Shown here: in pieces, positions 13,884 to 27,048 of the stretch
Layout of the letters: each line of letters begins with the position of its first letter
Position numbering within the stretch: position 1 is the stretch's first letter
Source of the DNA: Onchocerca volvulus
Taxonomy: Eukaryota; Nematoda; Chromadorea; Rhabditida; Onchocercidae
NCBI GenBank assembly: GCA_000499405.2
Contig: HG738136.1
Location: 1,103,274 to 1,167,273, forward strand
Direction: 5' to 3'
DNA: 64,000 bases
Notes under the pieces: generated by a model
Seen by the model: only the letters and a program-made list of their open reading frames with translations
Told to the model about the DNA's origin: nothing
Database searches by the model: none
Position numbers and translations under genes: made by a program

Positions 13884-14345
13884 CTTATCCGAGAAATTTT
13901 AATTGTAAAATGATAAAATAAATCCAACGTATAGATTTTATAGGTATTATCATCATTTTAAATTTTCGCATTCATCCGAAGTAATCGAAGTAATCATCCA
14001 TGAAATGAGAAAAACGAAAATACCGGTTAAATTTTAATTCTATTGCGACAAAAAAAAGTTTTTTTTTCCTTTTCCGGTCAGAGGACAAAATTAACAATCA
14101 AAAATGATACAAAAATAAAATGTTCCTAATTGTGACATTTTTGAAGATGTCCTATTTCCATCCATTTTTTTTTCCCCGTCAAATTAAAATTCCATAAATA
14201 TATGAAAAATGAATAAAATACATATACAAAACACCAAATATATTACATTTAAATGTTTGATCCATTAATGATGATAAAATTAATCAAATATAATTTCAAT
14301 AAAACCTATCATTTGACCCTCTACAATAGAAATTCTAATTAATTA

Positions 14346-14412
14346 TTTAATTACTATTTTTGTCTAAGTCATCAAATTCTAATTGATAACTTAGACAAAA
14401 ATAGTAATTAAA
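14346..14412. repeat. Long hairpin, 30-nt arms with one mismatch
   Basis: Arms 14346-14375 and 14383-14412 pair at 29 of 30 positions across a 7-nt loop. The arm contains TTACTATTTTTGTCTAAGT. It lies about 460 bp upstream of the CDK start codon. A miRNA-like precursor, a foldback mobile-element remnant or a chance palindrome are all possible; nothing in the sequence decides. Confidence 0.8.
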
Positions 14413-14710
14413 AAACTTTTTTCCGAGAAAAATAATACTTAAATAACTTTTTTTTTTAGTATCTATTTAGCTATCTATTAGGCGAATCAATTAGACTTTG
14501 TTCGACGAATTGTCCTTTTTTCATTTGTTTGCTTTTTCGAAACTGGAATTTTCTAGAACTTTTGAAGCTTTTTTTTTTTAAAAGTTTTCAATTTTATTTT
14601 TTTTCATTCATTTATATTTGTTATTTCGCGATATTTTACATCAATATTTTCAGCAAATGAATACAAATAAACTGTATGACAAATAAATCATTATAAAAAT
14701 AACATTAAGA

Positions 14711-14870
14711 AAGAATTTGTTTATCGAATTAATTGAAATATGCAGAAATAAAGAACTTGTTTATCGAATTAATTGAAATATGCAGAAATAAAGAACTTGT
14801 TTATCGAATTAATTGAAATATGCAGAAATAAAGAATTTGTTTATCGAATTAATTGAAATATGTAGAAAAA
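14711..14870. repeat. 40-bp minisatellite, four copies
   Basis: Four head-to-tail units of exactly 40 bp start at 14711, 14751, 14791 and 14831. Each contains TTATCGAATTAATTGAAATA followed by TGCAGAAATAAAG. Copies 2 and 3 are identical, and the outer ones differ by a few bases. No open frame depends on it. Confidence 0.95.
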
Positions 14871-16206
14871 AACAAACCTATATGAGAAGTTAATTTACTC
14901 CACATAATTCCTTTTTGTTTATAAAAATGAAAGTAGCCACTGGAAATGATGGAGTGATTTGTTTGAAAATTGAAACTTTTCAACGAAACAATTCAACTTG
15001 ATAAGTTGAATGGAAAGGCATAGCTGATTAGTTGATTTATCATTCACAATCATATTTATTGATTAGTAGATTATAAATTTGCATAAAATCTATATTAACC
15101 TGAAATTGAACATTATAAATAAGAAGCACAGGAATAGATAATTGAATCAACAACAGAACTGAATCAGAGCAAATATTCGGAAGCAAAGTTAATTAAGAAA
15201 TGCGTTAAATGGAACAGCCTAGTCTCCGATTTTAAGGCTATTGTGCTAAAACAAGGCTAATTAAGGAATAGAACAGCCTTGGTCTTGAATTTCGAGGCCA
15301 ACATTTATGATCAAATATTGCAAAGAGATATTTTATGATGAAAGAGACAAGTTATATTGAGTGATATGATAACTAATAAGCAGATTATCCTTCCCCTAAA
15401 AATTAAAAAGAGTAACTTCCTTAAAAGGAAGATTACTTTAAGTTAATTTTATACTCAATTTCAGACAAATTCCTTAATTTCATATTCAATTTTCATTTTG
15501 TAACTCTATTTTTTTTTTCTTGAAAAATATAATTCATTTCTACATTATGATTAAAATGAAATAATTTTCAAATTATTACTATAAATTTTTGTAATTATCA
15601 AATTTCTTCAGAACTTAATTACTATAATCTGAATTTTGTTTAAGGTTAATTAAATTAATAAGACATGAACGATATAAATAATTTAAAAAAAACCCTTTCT
15701 AAAAATCGTACTAAAATTTAATTCGAATTTATATTAATTCTCAATTATCACATTAATTCTCACGTTCGTGCTAATTTTCAGGCGTGAGAATAAACGTAAT
15801 AATTTTCGATCATAAATTACGTTCATGAAAAATATATAGTTTTGATTTACAAAAAATAATTTAAACTTAAATTGAAATACCATAACAAAATTTAATATTC
15901 CTTTTCTTATGATTTATATTTATAATTTCATGTAAAAAAATGGTTATTTTTCGAAAAAATTTCAAATTTTCCATCAAATGACATAATAAAAGCAAGTAGG
16001 TAAAACTTGAATTTATTTTGTTCCGAAAAACAAAAAAAAAAAAAGACTTCAATCAATAGCATTAAAATTTTATGGTAAAATTAGAATTTACTTGTCTAAA
16101 TTCATGTGGAAGAAAATTTTGGAAACTTTTTTTTTTTCTGCATATTAAAAAAGCTTTTCTAGCAACTTTGTACTTTTATTATTTTCATCTGATAATATTT
16201 TTAAAA

Positions 16207-16366
16207 TTTCATAAACCTATACAAAATTTCATAAATTTATCCAAAGTTTCGGAAAATCTATGCAAAGTTTCATAAATCTATGCAAAGTTTCATAAATCTA
16301 TGCAAATTTTCACAAGTCTACATAAATTTTCATAAATCTACATGAAGTCTTATAAATCTCTACATT
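16207..16366. repeat. 20-bp minisatellite, about eight degenerate copies
   Basis: Units of 20 (once 21) bp follow the pattern TTTCATAAATCTATGCAAAG. The central copies are nearly identical and the edges have decayed. The array is intergenic. Confidence 0.85.
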
Positions 16367-16965
16367 CTTAAAATTATCGATCGATCTCGCAATTTAATTA
16401 TTCTCGATTGCTTAGTTACTAATATTTACAAATACTCTTGGAGGTATATTTATAATGGAAATAAAAGTTTTGTCAGGTAAAAAGGTATGAACAAGATAGG
16501 TACATGAATGAACCAATAAAGGATTTCATAAAAGACATTCGCCGATTCTCCACATCTTTCTTATCTCCATTTTGAACTATTTAAAACGAATTTTTTAATA
16601 GATGCTATAAATTTTTCCACAAAAAAAATTATTAATTTTTCAAATTTAAAAAAAAAAAAAGAAATTTCGAAATTTTTTGTAAATGTAAGACAAACGTAAT
16701 GATATCCATTATCAACGTAGAAGATCGTTTCGAAAACATTTGAATTTGCTCATCAAAAGATCATTTTAATGGATGAATAATTTTGTGTCATAAAATAAGC
16801 CAAAAACATGGAATTGATTAAAACTTACGAACTAGACAATCAAAGCTATCATGACAACCAAACTAAGTAGCCAGATTAAATGTGAATGGCTCTTTTAGCC
16901 TAACAATACTCTAGGCTTATTTCCAATAATCCATAGGATAGGCCCAGAACACAGTCTGAGGAACT

Positions 16966-17056
16966 TTATCATCATCATTATCATTATCATCATCATCATC
17001 ATTATCATCATCATCATCATTATCATCATTATCATCATCATCATTAACATCATCCA
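16966..17056. repeat. ATC/ATT trinucleotide microsatellite
   Basis: A mixed (ATC)n and (ATT)n tract of about 90 bp. It directly follows a GC-richer patch (about 16.90-16.96 kb), the same arrangement seen at 19.56-19.71 kb. Confidence 0.9.
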
Positions 17057-17769
17057 TTAAACACATTCATTAAATGACTGAAGCAGCAAAAGCTGGAAAC
17101 ATTCCAGAATCCTATGCTAAATAATATATTCAACAGAGGAAGCATCATTAAAATAGAATAAAAGCTATCCTAGAAAAGAAAAAAAAGCCAATACAATAGT
17201 AAAAATCATTATGATATTGATAGAATAAACTATGGTAGTGATAAAGAAATTATCATATCACTGATAACAACGACGATACTGATAAAAAAGCGCCACGATA
17301 TTAATGAAAAACTGGTAAAAAAAGTCTGATATTGATAAAAATATTGTACTATACTGATAAAAAATCAATAATTTACTGTACGATAGCTTACAACGGTTGT
17401 TTGTGCTGAAAAATCAAAGAAATTTATTAACAATAAAAAAAGCAAAAATGAAAAAAAAAAAATTATCAATTCCTAATTGATTACTAATTCATTATTAATT
17501 ATTAATTCCTTATTGTTTTATTTACATAAAATCAAGATAAAGTCATGATTTATGAAACGAATAATTTCAAATTATATGAACTAATTTTCAGATGTACATA
17601 AGAGTGTAATTATATCCAGAATGAATGAAATTTGAAATATTGATTATTTTCCTTTTTTTTTTTTTTTCAAAGCTAATTGTAAAAGTGCAACAAACTGTTA
17701 TTAAATATTAAAGGTAAAAGATAAAAATTGATATGTACGTATGCTATGAATTTAATTCTATCACTAACT

Positions 17770-17840
17770 TATCATTATTATCATTACTACTATTATTATT
17801 ATTATTATCATTATTGTTATTGTTGCTATTATTATCAATA
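17770..17840. repeat. ATT/ATC trinucleotide microsatellite
   Basis: About 70 bp of interrupted ATT repeats. Long open frames over it are repeat translations and are not called. Confidence 0.85.
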
Positions 17841-18639
17841 GCAATATATCAACAATAATAATAATGTAATAAAATACAAACAAAAATATAATCTTTTGGT
17901 TTATCTTAAAAAAAAAATAAAAATAAAAAAAACATATTTTAAACAAAAAAAAAAAACGATATTTTACGAGAAAAAGTTGCAAAATTTAGTAAAGCATTGT
18001 TGTTTTCAACGAAATTTTTCACTCAATAAAGCAATCATTTGATAAATAATATCATTAAAATGATGTAATGTCATCAGTAATTTGATAAAATATGAATATG
18101 ATGTTTTCGATGCAATAACCTAAAATGACTAGTAATCTTTGTTCCATCGGATCAAAGACAATATTTAATTATCCATTTATCAAAGAGTAATAAAACTATT
18201 TTGATAAACAAGACATGAATGAAAAGAGAAAACGATGAAAATTATCGCAACAGAAAGTTGAAAGAAATACGAGACGATAGATTCTGAAAAATTAGTTCTT
18301 TCTTTCCTTTTCTCTTCATTTTCGTCGCAAATTTTCCTCTATTTTCAATTTTTCCTCAAGACATTTCCTCCTTTCTTCCTTCAGTCACTCCTCAAACTTT
18401 TAACAATCGAAAAATGCGAAATGGAAATAGTCGATTGAAGCAGTAGGAATAACAGCACACAGTAATGATCCATTCATCCTTCTCCTTCTTCTTCTTCTTC
18501 TTCCCTATTTGACAGCGACGAATGTCACTGTCATTATTTGCTTGCTGTTTGCTGCATTTTCATGGACATTTCATGTATTCAAATAAGACATATTTTATAT
18601 GCGACAGTAATATTATCAAATGAAAAAGTCCTTGAAAGG

Positions 18640-19340
18640 ATGCGAGAAATAATTTGCGAAAATGATTCAATTCATCGCAAAAAGATTTTTAATTCCAGAA
18701 GTTGAAGATATAAATTTGCGAAATTCATCGCAAAAAGATTTTCATTCCAGAAGATTGAATATGTTACATGTTCCTAAATCATTCTAATCTTAAGAACACT
18801 AAAAAAGAAAAAAAAAAAAGAAGGTTTTTGAAAGGAAGAAAAAAAAAAGCCCATGAATGATTTTTACTTAGATATTCTTTCTAATCATAGCATTATCAGG
18901 AGGAAGGTTTTTTTTCTTTTTTTTTTTCAAGAAACTTCTGAGCAATTTTTATTTGAAAGATTTTTCTTTTAGAAGAAAAAGTTTGAACCTAATTTTCTTC
19001 CAGAAAGCAAATAATGATACAAGCTCAAGTATTATAGGAAGGAAATCATTGAAAAAAAAGAGAAAAACCATTTGCGAATAATTTGATTCATCTTATTAGA
19101 TTCGCTTCCAAAAGATGGATACGAACATTGGCGAATGATTTAATTCACTGCAAAGATTTTTTTTCAGAAAGCGAATAACGATTTTTAAGATATTCCATTT
19201 TCATTACGAATAACAATATGTATCACCTAATATACTAGCTATTTTAAATGATTTTTCAAAGGAAGTTGTCGCAATGAGAAGTCGTAAGAGAAACAATAAT
19301 TTGCGAATGATTTGATTCATTCAACGGATTCTTATCCAGA
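18640..19340. repeat. Diffuse degenerate repeat field
   Basis: Variants of TTGCGAATGATTTGATTCAT and of CGCAAAAAGATTTTCATTCC, each followed by an AGAAG..GAATA segment, recur at irregular spacing near 18.65, 18.72, 19.07, 19.13 and 19.30 kb. This looks like an old, eroded tandem array. A short GA tract lies at about 19388-19403, just beyond it. Confidence 0.5.
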
Positions 19341-19619
19341 AAATGAATATGATGTGCATTCTGCTAAGATAATTCCAGTCTTAATGAAGAGAGAGAGAGA
19401 GAGCGAGTTGAAATTGAAGTAAAAAACAAAAATATTTGATTGTGAAAAGCTTTTTAAGCATGAAAATTGCATATTATTCTCACTACTACCACTACTAAAC
19501 ATGTGGCCAACAGCAAAATGGATCAATTCTCGAAATAGTTTGAGGATTTATATCGATTATGGGCCTATCTGTCTGATTCCTCTATGAGACTTCTATGTAG
19601 CCGACGTCCAGATGTTCCT

Positions 19620-19644
19620 ATCATCACCATCATCACTATTATTA

Positions 19645-19689
<45 letters not shown>

Positions 19690-19715
19690 CAGTATCATCA
19701 TCATCATTATTATCG
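19620..19715. repeat. ATT trinucleotide microsatellite
   Basis: About 95 bp of mostly uninterrupted ATT with ATC at both ends, again directly after a GC-richer patch (19.56-19.62 kb). Confidence 0.9.
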
Positions 19716-20631
19716 ACAATCGGCGCTATATAAAATAATCGGATGGATTTTTGATAATTTTTGCTATTTTAGGCAATAATTAATAAAAAATTTCCATATT
19801 TTCAAATAAATTTTCACTGCTTAAATTAGATTTTAAATTAAGTTTATAATTGAATTTTATAGATTTAGATTTTTATTCCAGATTATTTCCAATTTTCTTA
19901 CCAAATAATGCATTTGTCTTTTTTTTTGAACAAAACAGTTTAAAGAGGACAATTTCGATGATTTGACTCTGATTAAATTCTTTCCTATCAAAAAAAAAAT
20001 GCATCTTCTTTTACAGAAAAAAAAAATTAATGAGCAAATTTTCTGATTAAAAGAAATTAACAAATTGTTCGAATTCATTTGCTGACATTTTATTTATATA
20101 ATTTTTTGAAATTTTTTTTTTCTTTTCTCTACTTTTTAAAATTTACGATTTATTGATCAAACATTCCAATCGTATGATGCCAATAAAGGAATTTTCCCAC
20201 TGTTTATTTTGCTACTTTCAAGGTTGAATGCACAATCAGATTTACTATCGTTTTGACCTCATTTTGACCTCAAATAATCTGTTCCAACGTTCAAAGTTAT
20301 CAGAGAATAGATAATCTATTATTAAACTTGTCATATATTCTAAGTTATCCGGAAATCTTGTCAAATATTCCCTCATCAGCTTCTTTTTTTTTTTTCTTCG
20401 CTTATTTTTCTTTTCATGATAAATGAACTTTGATAGCATCTTCCGAATATTTGCGCTTTTCGTTAATATATCATAATTTCGAAATCAAAAAAAAAAAGAA
20501 AAATTCCATAAATCTTACAAAATTCTTCTATCTTAATTATTTTCATAATAACGAAACTTTGGTAGGATCGCATTTACCGCATTTTGAATAATACCTATTT
20601 CAACCTCCATATCCAAATTTTTATCAAGTAA

Positions 20632-20898
20632 ATTTCTCTCTCCATTTTTTCAAAACATAATCGATTACATTTTATCCCTCTTCTTCTCACCATAATTTTT
20701 GATATTTCTGATAAAGCGCAAAGTGGTATATCTGATATTACTGATAAAGTGCAAAGCGGTATATCTGATATTACTGATAAAGTGCAAAGTGGTATATCTG
20801 ATATTACTGATAAAGTGCAAGCAGTGCAAGCTAATATTGCTGATAAAGTGCAAGTCAGTATATTATTAAGCATCGAATACATAATAAGATTATTATAA
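20632..20898 (+). other. Orphan open frame with five 11-residue repeats
   Basis: Five units of exactly 33 bp (20701-20733, 20734-20766, 20767-20799, 20800-20832, 20833-20865) stay open on the plus strand from stop to stop (20632-20898). They encode 11-residue units of the type DITDKVQSGIS, the last two drifting to DITDKVQAVQA and NIADKVQVSIL. Hydrophobic residues fall in an 11-mer helical pattern, as in LEA-type or apolipoprotein-like amphipathic helices. Differences between units are synonymous (AGT/AGC) or conservative (Ser/Thr, Ala/Val) in this frame. A hydrophobic segment (HFIPLLLTIIF) precedes the repeats. There is no in-frame ATG, so it would have to be an internal exon; GTCAGT at 20855 could be a donor. 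No partner exon was found. It may equally be a minisatellite that is open by chance. The reverse strand is also open over the repeats. Confidence 0.35.
20701..20865. repeat. 33-bp tandem repeat, five units
   Basis: The unit length is constant at 33 bp. Each unit contains the core CTGATAAAGTGCAA (GCGCAA in the first). Units 2 and 3 differ by one base; units 4 and 5 are diverged in their last third. Confidence 0.95.
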
Positions 20899-23704
20899 AA
20901 GAGTGATATGATATGATATGATAATATTTCATTCGATAAAAGAAATTTGCATAAAACTACAAAACTGTAAAAATCATCAAAAAAAAAGAAAACACTTATA
21001 TTTCATTAACCTTCAATGCTCATTTATTTGAAGCTTTCATTAGAATTTATGGATTTATTTCAAGGAATGAAAAATCATAAGCCCTGGATAGATATTTCTT
21101 ACAATATTAGGCTAATTTTCAGGATAATCAAAGAATAAGCTGAATTGGTGATAGTCAGTTAATACATATGTAAAACTTGAAAAAAAAAATGTAGTAAGCA
21201 ATGGAAACGACAATAATTTAAAATTTTAATTAATAAAAAGATAATGACAAATGAAAGAAATCTTAATTAAAAAATGTTTACTAGCTTTGTTTACTATTCT
21301 AAATTAAACTAAGTCAGTACTTGATTATAAATATAAAAATAAGCCAGTAAAGATTATAAAAAAAAAAAAAAAAAAAAGGAAAATGACGAGAAAAAAGAAG
21401 AAAAAAATTGAGGGATATTTATGCGAATTCAATGAAATAAAAATAAAATTCGATTAAATTATTTGCATGACTTGGAATTGATGATAAATTGATAGGAAAA
21501 AGATAAAATGATTCGAATCCTCTTTTATCAGATTCCTAAAGAAATAGAAGCTACCATAATCTTTCTGAGGCAAAAATCACTGTAACTTCTTCCCAATTTA
21601 ACAAAATGCTACGAACAATGGCGTAAAATGGTACTTCTGGCGTCGCAGCTATTTAAATTTTTATTCTTTTCAAAAGAATTCGTCGCAACATACTCATAAG
21701 ATTTTCTATCACAATTGTCTAATTTCAGAATTATTGAATTTGTTTACTGTCTTAGTTTCAACTATTCTTTAGTCTTTAATTTCAATAATATAACTTAAAA
21801 ATATTTTTGTCATTTTTGTTTGTTTTCTCAATTTTCCCATTAACACTTATCGTTCTCATCATTGAAAACGAAATTTTAGAAAAGACTGGCAAACTTTAGT
21901 TTTCAATCTTGCCTTAACTTACACACCATCATTTTGGCCTCTTTTCTGCTCTACTACAATTTCATTGTTAAATAGAGAAACGAATTTTAGGGAATTAAGG
22001 AATTCTGGTAGGTTAAGAAAATATTTAGGCAAGATAGAAGTTTAAAAATTCAAAATTTGCTGCCTTTCAAGTCCTCCAAAAAAGCAAATTATTGCAAAGC
22101 AATTCTCAAATGAAATTTTATTCAATTTCAAATTTCCTTTCGGATTTGTTAAAGAGAAAAATTCAAAAGAAAATTGAATTATTTGTCTGTTCGATAATTT
22201 GCATTCGTACTTTCAAAGATATTTGAAAAAAAAAAAAAAAAATGCTTCAAAAAGACATTTTAATAAAAACTTTTGACTGAAATGAAAATTTATTGCTACA
22301 AAATGGGAAATCATTGAAAAAAAGAAAAAAACAACATCAATAAAGGAATTATTCTAATTTGTAAATAAAAATAAATCTAAACGATAATTAACCTGAATGA
22401 TGATGAACCTAAACCTAAAATAGAGAAATTACGAGTATTTATCTCCTTATCAAAAAATAAGATTTATGAAAGATAGCAGTATAGCTATAAACGAAGAATT
22501 ATAATAATTCGCTCATTTTTCAGGCTAATTATTTATCAGCCAATAAAAGATTCCTAGGAATCTCAAGTTTTCGGGCCAATGAAGATAAAAGCCACTTTTG
22601 CGCCATTTTTTCTTTTCAATAGACACAAAATCAATTTTCATCACAACATCTAAAATCTATATTTATCATCCGAATTTGCATAAATGTATAAAATTTCAGT
22701 ATAATTATTTTCAATTTTTATGCAATCTTGCAAATTTTTCGGGAAAAAAAATAGGAAGAAACAAGTTCCACGAGACGTTTAAACAGAACTTTCAATTATT
22801 ATCGATTTTTTAAGTTATAGTAAAAAAATCGTGAATGATAATCGTTTAAGTAATTAACTTGTTCCATAAGTAATTAATTCATTGAATTTTTTAATTTCTA
22901 ATAGATATATATTTTCGACTTATTTATTTTATTCACAAATATTCACGAACATAGTTATAACTATAATCATCTAATATTAATCTTCTTCAAGGGGCTATTT
23001 TCTTTGGGTATTTACTCGAGATTAGTCAGATACTAATTCCAGGTATAAAACTACTCGCAAATATAATTTCGCAATGTTAATATCGAATGACTATATCGAG
23101 TACTTGCTAATACAATTTATCCTTCGATTATATCATTAATTATACGAATTAAACTTATAGCTTTCTAGCAAATTTTGCAAGAAAGCTAAAATTACGAATT
23201 ATAGCAATTGTCGATGATTTATGCTTTGTCTAACAGCTGCTTGAAATCGTTTATGATTCCTATAAACTAGCATCATTTCCTTTCAACTTTTTAGTAATGA
23301 TATTTGCGAAATAAATCGTCGTAATTTAGTTGTCGCAACGAATAGCAATCGTCATTTGTTATAGTAACAATGAAGTTGTAACAATAATAGTCAAGAATAT
23401 TTATTTTTAATTCTCTTTTCCATTTATTTCTTTACTTTCTATCGTTTCTCATTTCTGGCTAACTGCTTAAAATTTGTGATTTGCCAACCGGAAACTATGA
23501 ATAATGAATCTGTTAGTCTCGATTCTCGACTTTTCACTCTAGACAAACAAATACAGGATCTTTCCTCTTTGGACTCGTCTTTTTCAATTTTTCACTTCTT
23601 TCTCTCATTCTTCAAATTCTCAAATCCAATGGTCATTTGTTATATTCTCAAATTATGCTGCTCTGTTGCTTCAAACTTTAAAATTTTGGTTAGTCATTCT
23701 TCGT

Positions 23705-23730
23705 AAAAAAAAAAAAAAAAAAAAAAAAAA
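23705..23730. repeat. Poly(A) tract, 26 bases
   Basis: An uninterrupted run of A. The preceding open frame (23476-23706) has no recognisable product. Confidence 0.9.
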
Positions 23731-25134
23731 GGAGAAAAAAAAACATTAAACATTAAAATTTGCGGAACTTCAAAAAATTAAAATTCCAAAATCCTCATAA
23801 AAAAGCTATACATACACAGATTCAAATTCAACAGAAATTCTATTCATTTGCTCTCAAAGAAACAAAAAAAAAAAAAAAAAAGGCATATCAAAGCAAAAAT
23901 TATTTAAATTTTTGAAATAACATAGATGGTTAAAATCAATTCGTAAATGTTGCTAAAATGTATAAAATATTTCACAATCTACTCTAAAATTAATTAAATT
24001 TGTTTTCTAAATAATAAATAGTTTCTTAAAATAGACATTCATTGATTAATTAACACTTCTAACAAGTTGCACTAATTACTGCTACATAGTTTCATGATAG
24101 AAACCATAATTTCGTGAATTTGATAGAAATTTTGGAAATAAATATTTTTCAAAAAATTTGTCACATCAATTTTAAAACTTTATTTGAGCACTTGAAATTG
24201 ATTGTTTTATTATTAAGCAAGCGATTCCAAGATTATCTAATGGATTTTTCAAATATAACTCTCGAGAATCAGTCATCAGACAATGCCGTTCATTCCAAGA
24301 AATAATCAGATTATCATTGATCAAAGCTTATCAGCAGTTATCATTATTTATCGATCTTTGAAGAAAAAACATCATTTTTTGCATATATATCAAAAATTAA
24401 TTTTCGAAAACGAAAACAAGAAAAAAACGATGAGTTATAAAAATGAAGCACATGCAAAGTGAAATGATGGATAGATTCTTGCAGAAGATTTATTTTACTT
24501 CTTTTTTTTTATTTTTTTTAAATTCGAATCGATAATTTGATAATAATCATTCAACCGAAACAGCATCCATCATCCATCCAATCCGCTCTCTCTATCAATT
24601 TAAAAATTTCAATCTATCTAAAAAGCATATTGTCGATATTTTTTGGCATCCCAAAATACATCACAAATACGTCAATATTTTATTTGTTAATAGCGAAAAT
24701 GTGGAAAAAAGTTTTCGATAAACAACAAAAGTATAATAGGTTATCAATAAATTATCAGTGTGATAAATTATCAAAAAATTATCAGTAGATAATATTTGAA
24801 CATATATTTTAATTTAACTATCGAAAAATTAACTGGTTCGATTCAGAATAACTGGTTAGAAACAAAAAATATCTTCATTAGCTTATTTTAGGCTAATTAA
24901 TTAACTTTTTTGCTATTTTGTTGAGATAATTATTGAGAATTGATCTTTATTAACTTTATCTTATACATAGATTGTTTTCATAAATAATCATTAACATATG
25001 CTAAATTATTAGATATTTTTCAAATATTTATATAACTATAACTGAAATCATCAATTAATTCGTATTCATTAACAGAACTAATTTCAAACTAATTTATACT
25101 CATTATCAGAATTAATTATTTTAAACTAATCCTA

Positions 25135-25135
<1 letters not shown>

Positions 25136-25175
<40 letters not shown>
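25136..25175. repeat. Poly(A) tract, 40 bases
   Basis: The longest homopolymer of the window, followed by short A runs broken by G. No retroelement body or target-site duplication was recognised next to it. Confidence 0.9.
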
Positions 25176-25177
<2 letters not shown>

Positions 25178-26827
25178 AAAAAAAGAAAGAAAAAAGTTCG
25201 TCAAAATTATTTGAAAAATAATAACAGAACTGGAAAATGAGGAATTACAACATTTCAATAATCATCATCAATTATCATCGATCAAATTTCAAAAATGATT
25301 TCTTATCCTATCCTATCATCGTTCATTTTTGCTTGCAAAAAAATGAATGAAAGAAATGGATTTTGATGAAAGAAAACTGCGAATAATCGTCGAAACACAA
25401 ACATTTCAATTATTACTTTCATTAATACTTTAGTATAAAAGTTAAGAAAGAATAAATGTAAGTTTCAAAAAGTTATTTTATAACAAAATTAGGTCGCAAT
25501 TTTTTTGTTTTTTGCGTTTTTTTTTTTCGCTAAAATGATCCAATCTAATGAAATTGAAAATTTTATGATAAATGATGAATGCATATTCGGATGTATATAT
25601 GCACGCGGTTGGTGTTCAAATTTAAATGATTAATGATTGTTGTAAATCGATTTAATATTTTAGTCCCATCGATATTTGTTTATGCCAAAAAATATTTTGC
25701 TATTTATTTGAGTAATTGAATTTTGTAATAATCATTATTATTACCATTGCCTGATAAATACTTTTTTCGGAGACAACTTTAATCATTCCGATTAAAGTTG
25801 GAAATTTAAATTAAAAATTTTTGCCGCTTTAAAATTAATTTATTGAAAGAAAATTCGATGATAAATCGTGAATTTCTATAGAAGATAACAATTTTGATCA
25901 ATTTTGGATCGAAATCTACAACAGAAAGGTATATCCATCCAAGATCAAATCGAAAAGAGAAAATTTTTAAAAATTTCAAAGACATTTATTGATTATTACG
26001 ACAGATGTTTTTGATATGATAATATACAAGTTACGAGATGATCGAATTACGAGATTCGGAATGAAACAACTGCGAGAATCTCGAAAATGTAAAAATAAAT
26101 TCAAAAAATAAAAAAAAACCTCGAAAATGTAGATTTTTTGCAGAAAATGTAGAAAAATGCAGATTTTGGAAGCGTAAGTGATAAGTTTGTCAACTTATCA
26201 TCGTAAAATATGATAAGATATCGGTTATATCAGTTAAAAAGTTCGTTTAATAAGATTGGTTAATAGGATAGATGCCAGAGAATTTAAATAAACCTAAATC
26301 TGTTCACTCGAAATGAATGAAATTTTAAATCGGACAAATTGTACATAAAAATTTTTATTAGACTATATGAACATAATTATCCATACATTCATAGGTTCAC
26401 GTACGGCATAGATTCACGTACGTCTGCATACGCTCATACACGTTTATATATGCATAACTATACATATTCGCGTACGTTTACCATACACGTATACGTACGT
26501 TTACCATACATGACATTCAACAATACGTAAATATATCACGCAGCATTTATTATTCAATCATTTTTTGCAAACAACAGCAATAATAAGAAAAATTTCAAAA
26601 AACTATATACTCGCGTATATTCACGTATTTTAACGTACACTCACTCACGTTTGCGTAAATATCACACGTTTAGATATACGTATACGGACGTGTAAATATA
26701 TGCGAATATCACGCAACGAATGTTATTAAATCCTTTTTCCAAATAGCAGCAATAAAAAGGAAAATTTTGGAAAATAAATCGGTAGGACAAACTTTCTTCG
26801 TCGTATAAATATATGCACAGATAAAAT

Positions 26828-27048
26828 GCACAGACATACAACACAGACATACACAGACATACATAGACATACACAGACATACACGGGCATTCATAGACAT
26901 ACACAGCACATATACAAACATACACAGACATACACGGATATCCACAGACATACACTTGACATCCATAAACATAGATAGACATACACAGACATACATGGAC
27001 ATCCATAAAAATATACAGACATACATAGACATACACAGACATACACGC
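26828..27048. repeat. ACAGACATAC decamer array
   Basis: About 220 bp built from variants of the 10-mer ACAGACATAC, interspersed with CATAGACATAC and CACGGATATC. It is preceded by TACGTA-rich sequence (about 26.38-26.70 kb). Its reverse complement resembles the TGTCTG/TGTATG tract at 42.92-43.14 kb. The long Cys/Met/Tyr/Val open frames over it are repeat translations. Confidence 0.9.

Larger units (their letters stand above)
13884..16200. other. Upstream region of the CDK gene, AT-rich
   Basis: This is presumed promoter and 5' UTR territory of the minus-strand kinase. No spliced-leader acceptor could be fixed with confidence. Apart from the hairpin and 40-bp repeat there is a pair of similar segments near 15.20 and 15.27 kb sharing GGAACAGCCT / AGAACAGCCT and a following AGGC motif. 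No gene is supported. Confidence 0.5.

Noticed and set aside
23476..23706. 76-codon open frame with fairly normal codons at its start
   Set aside because: There is no acceptor or donor in suitable phase, no similarity recognised, and it ends just before a poly(A) run.
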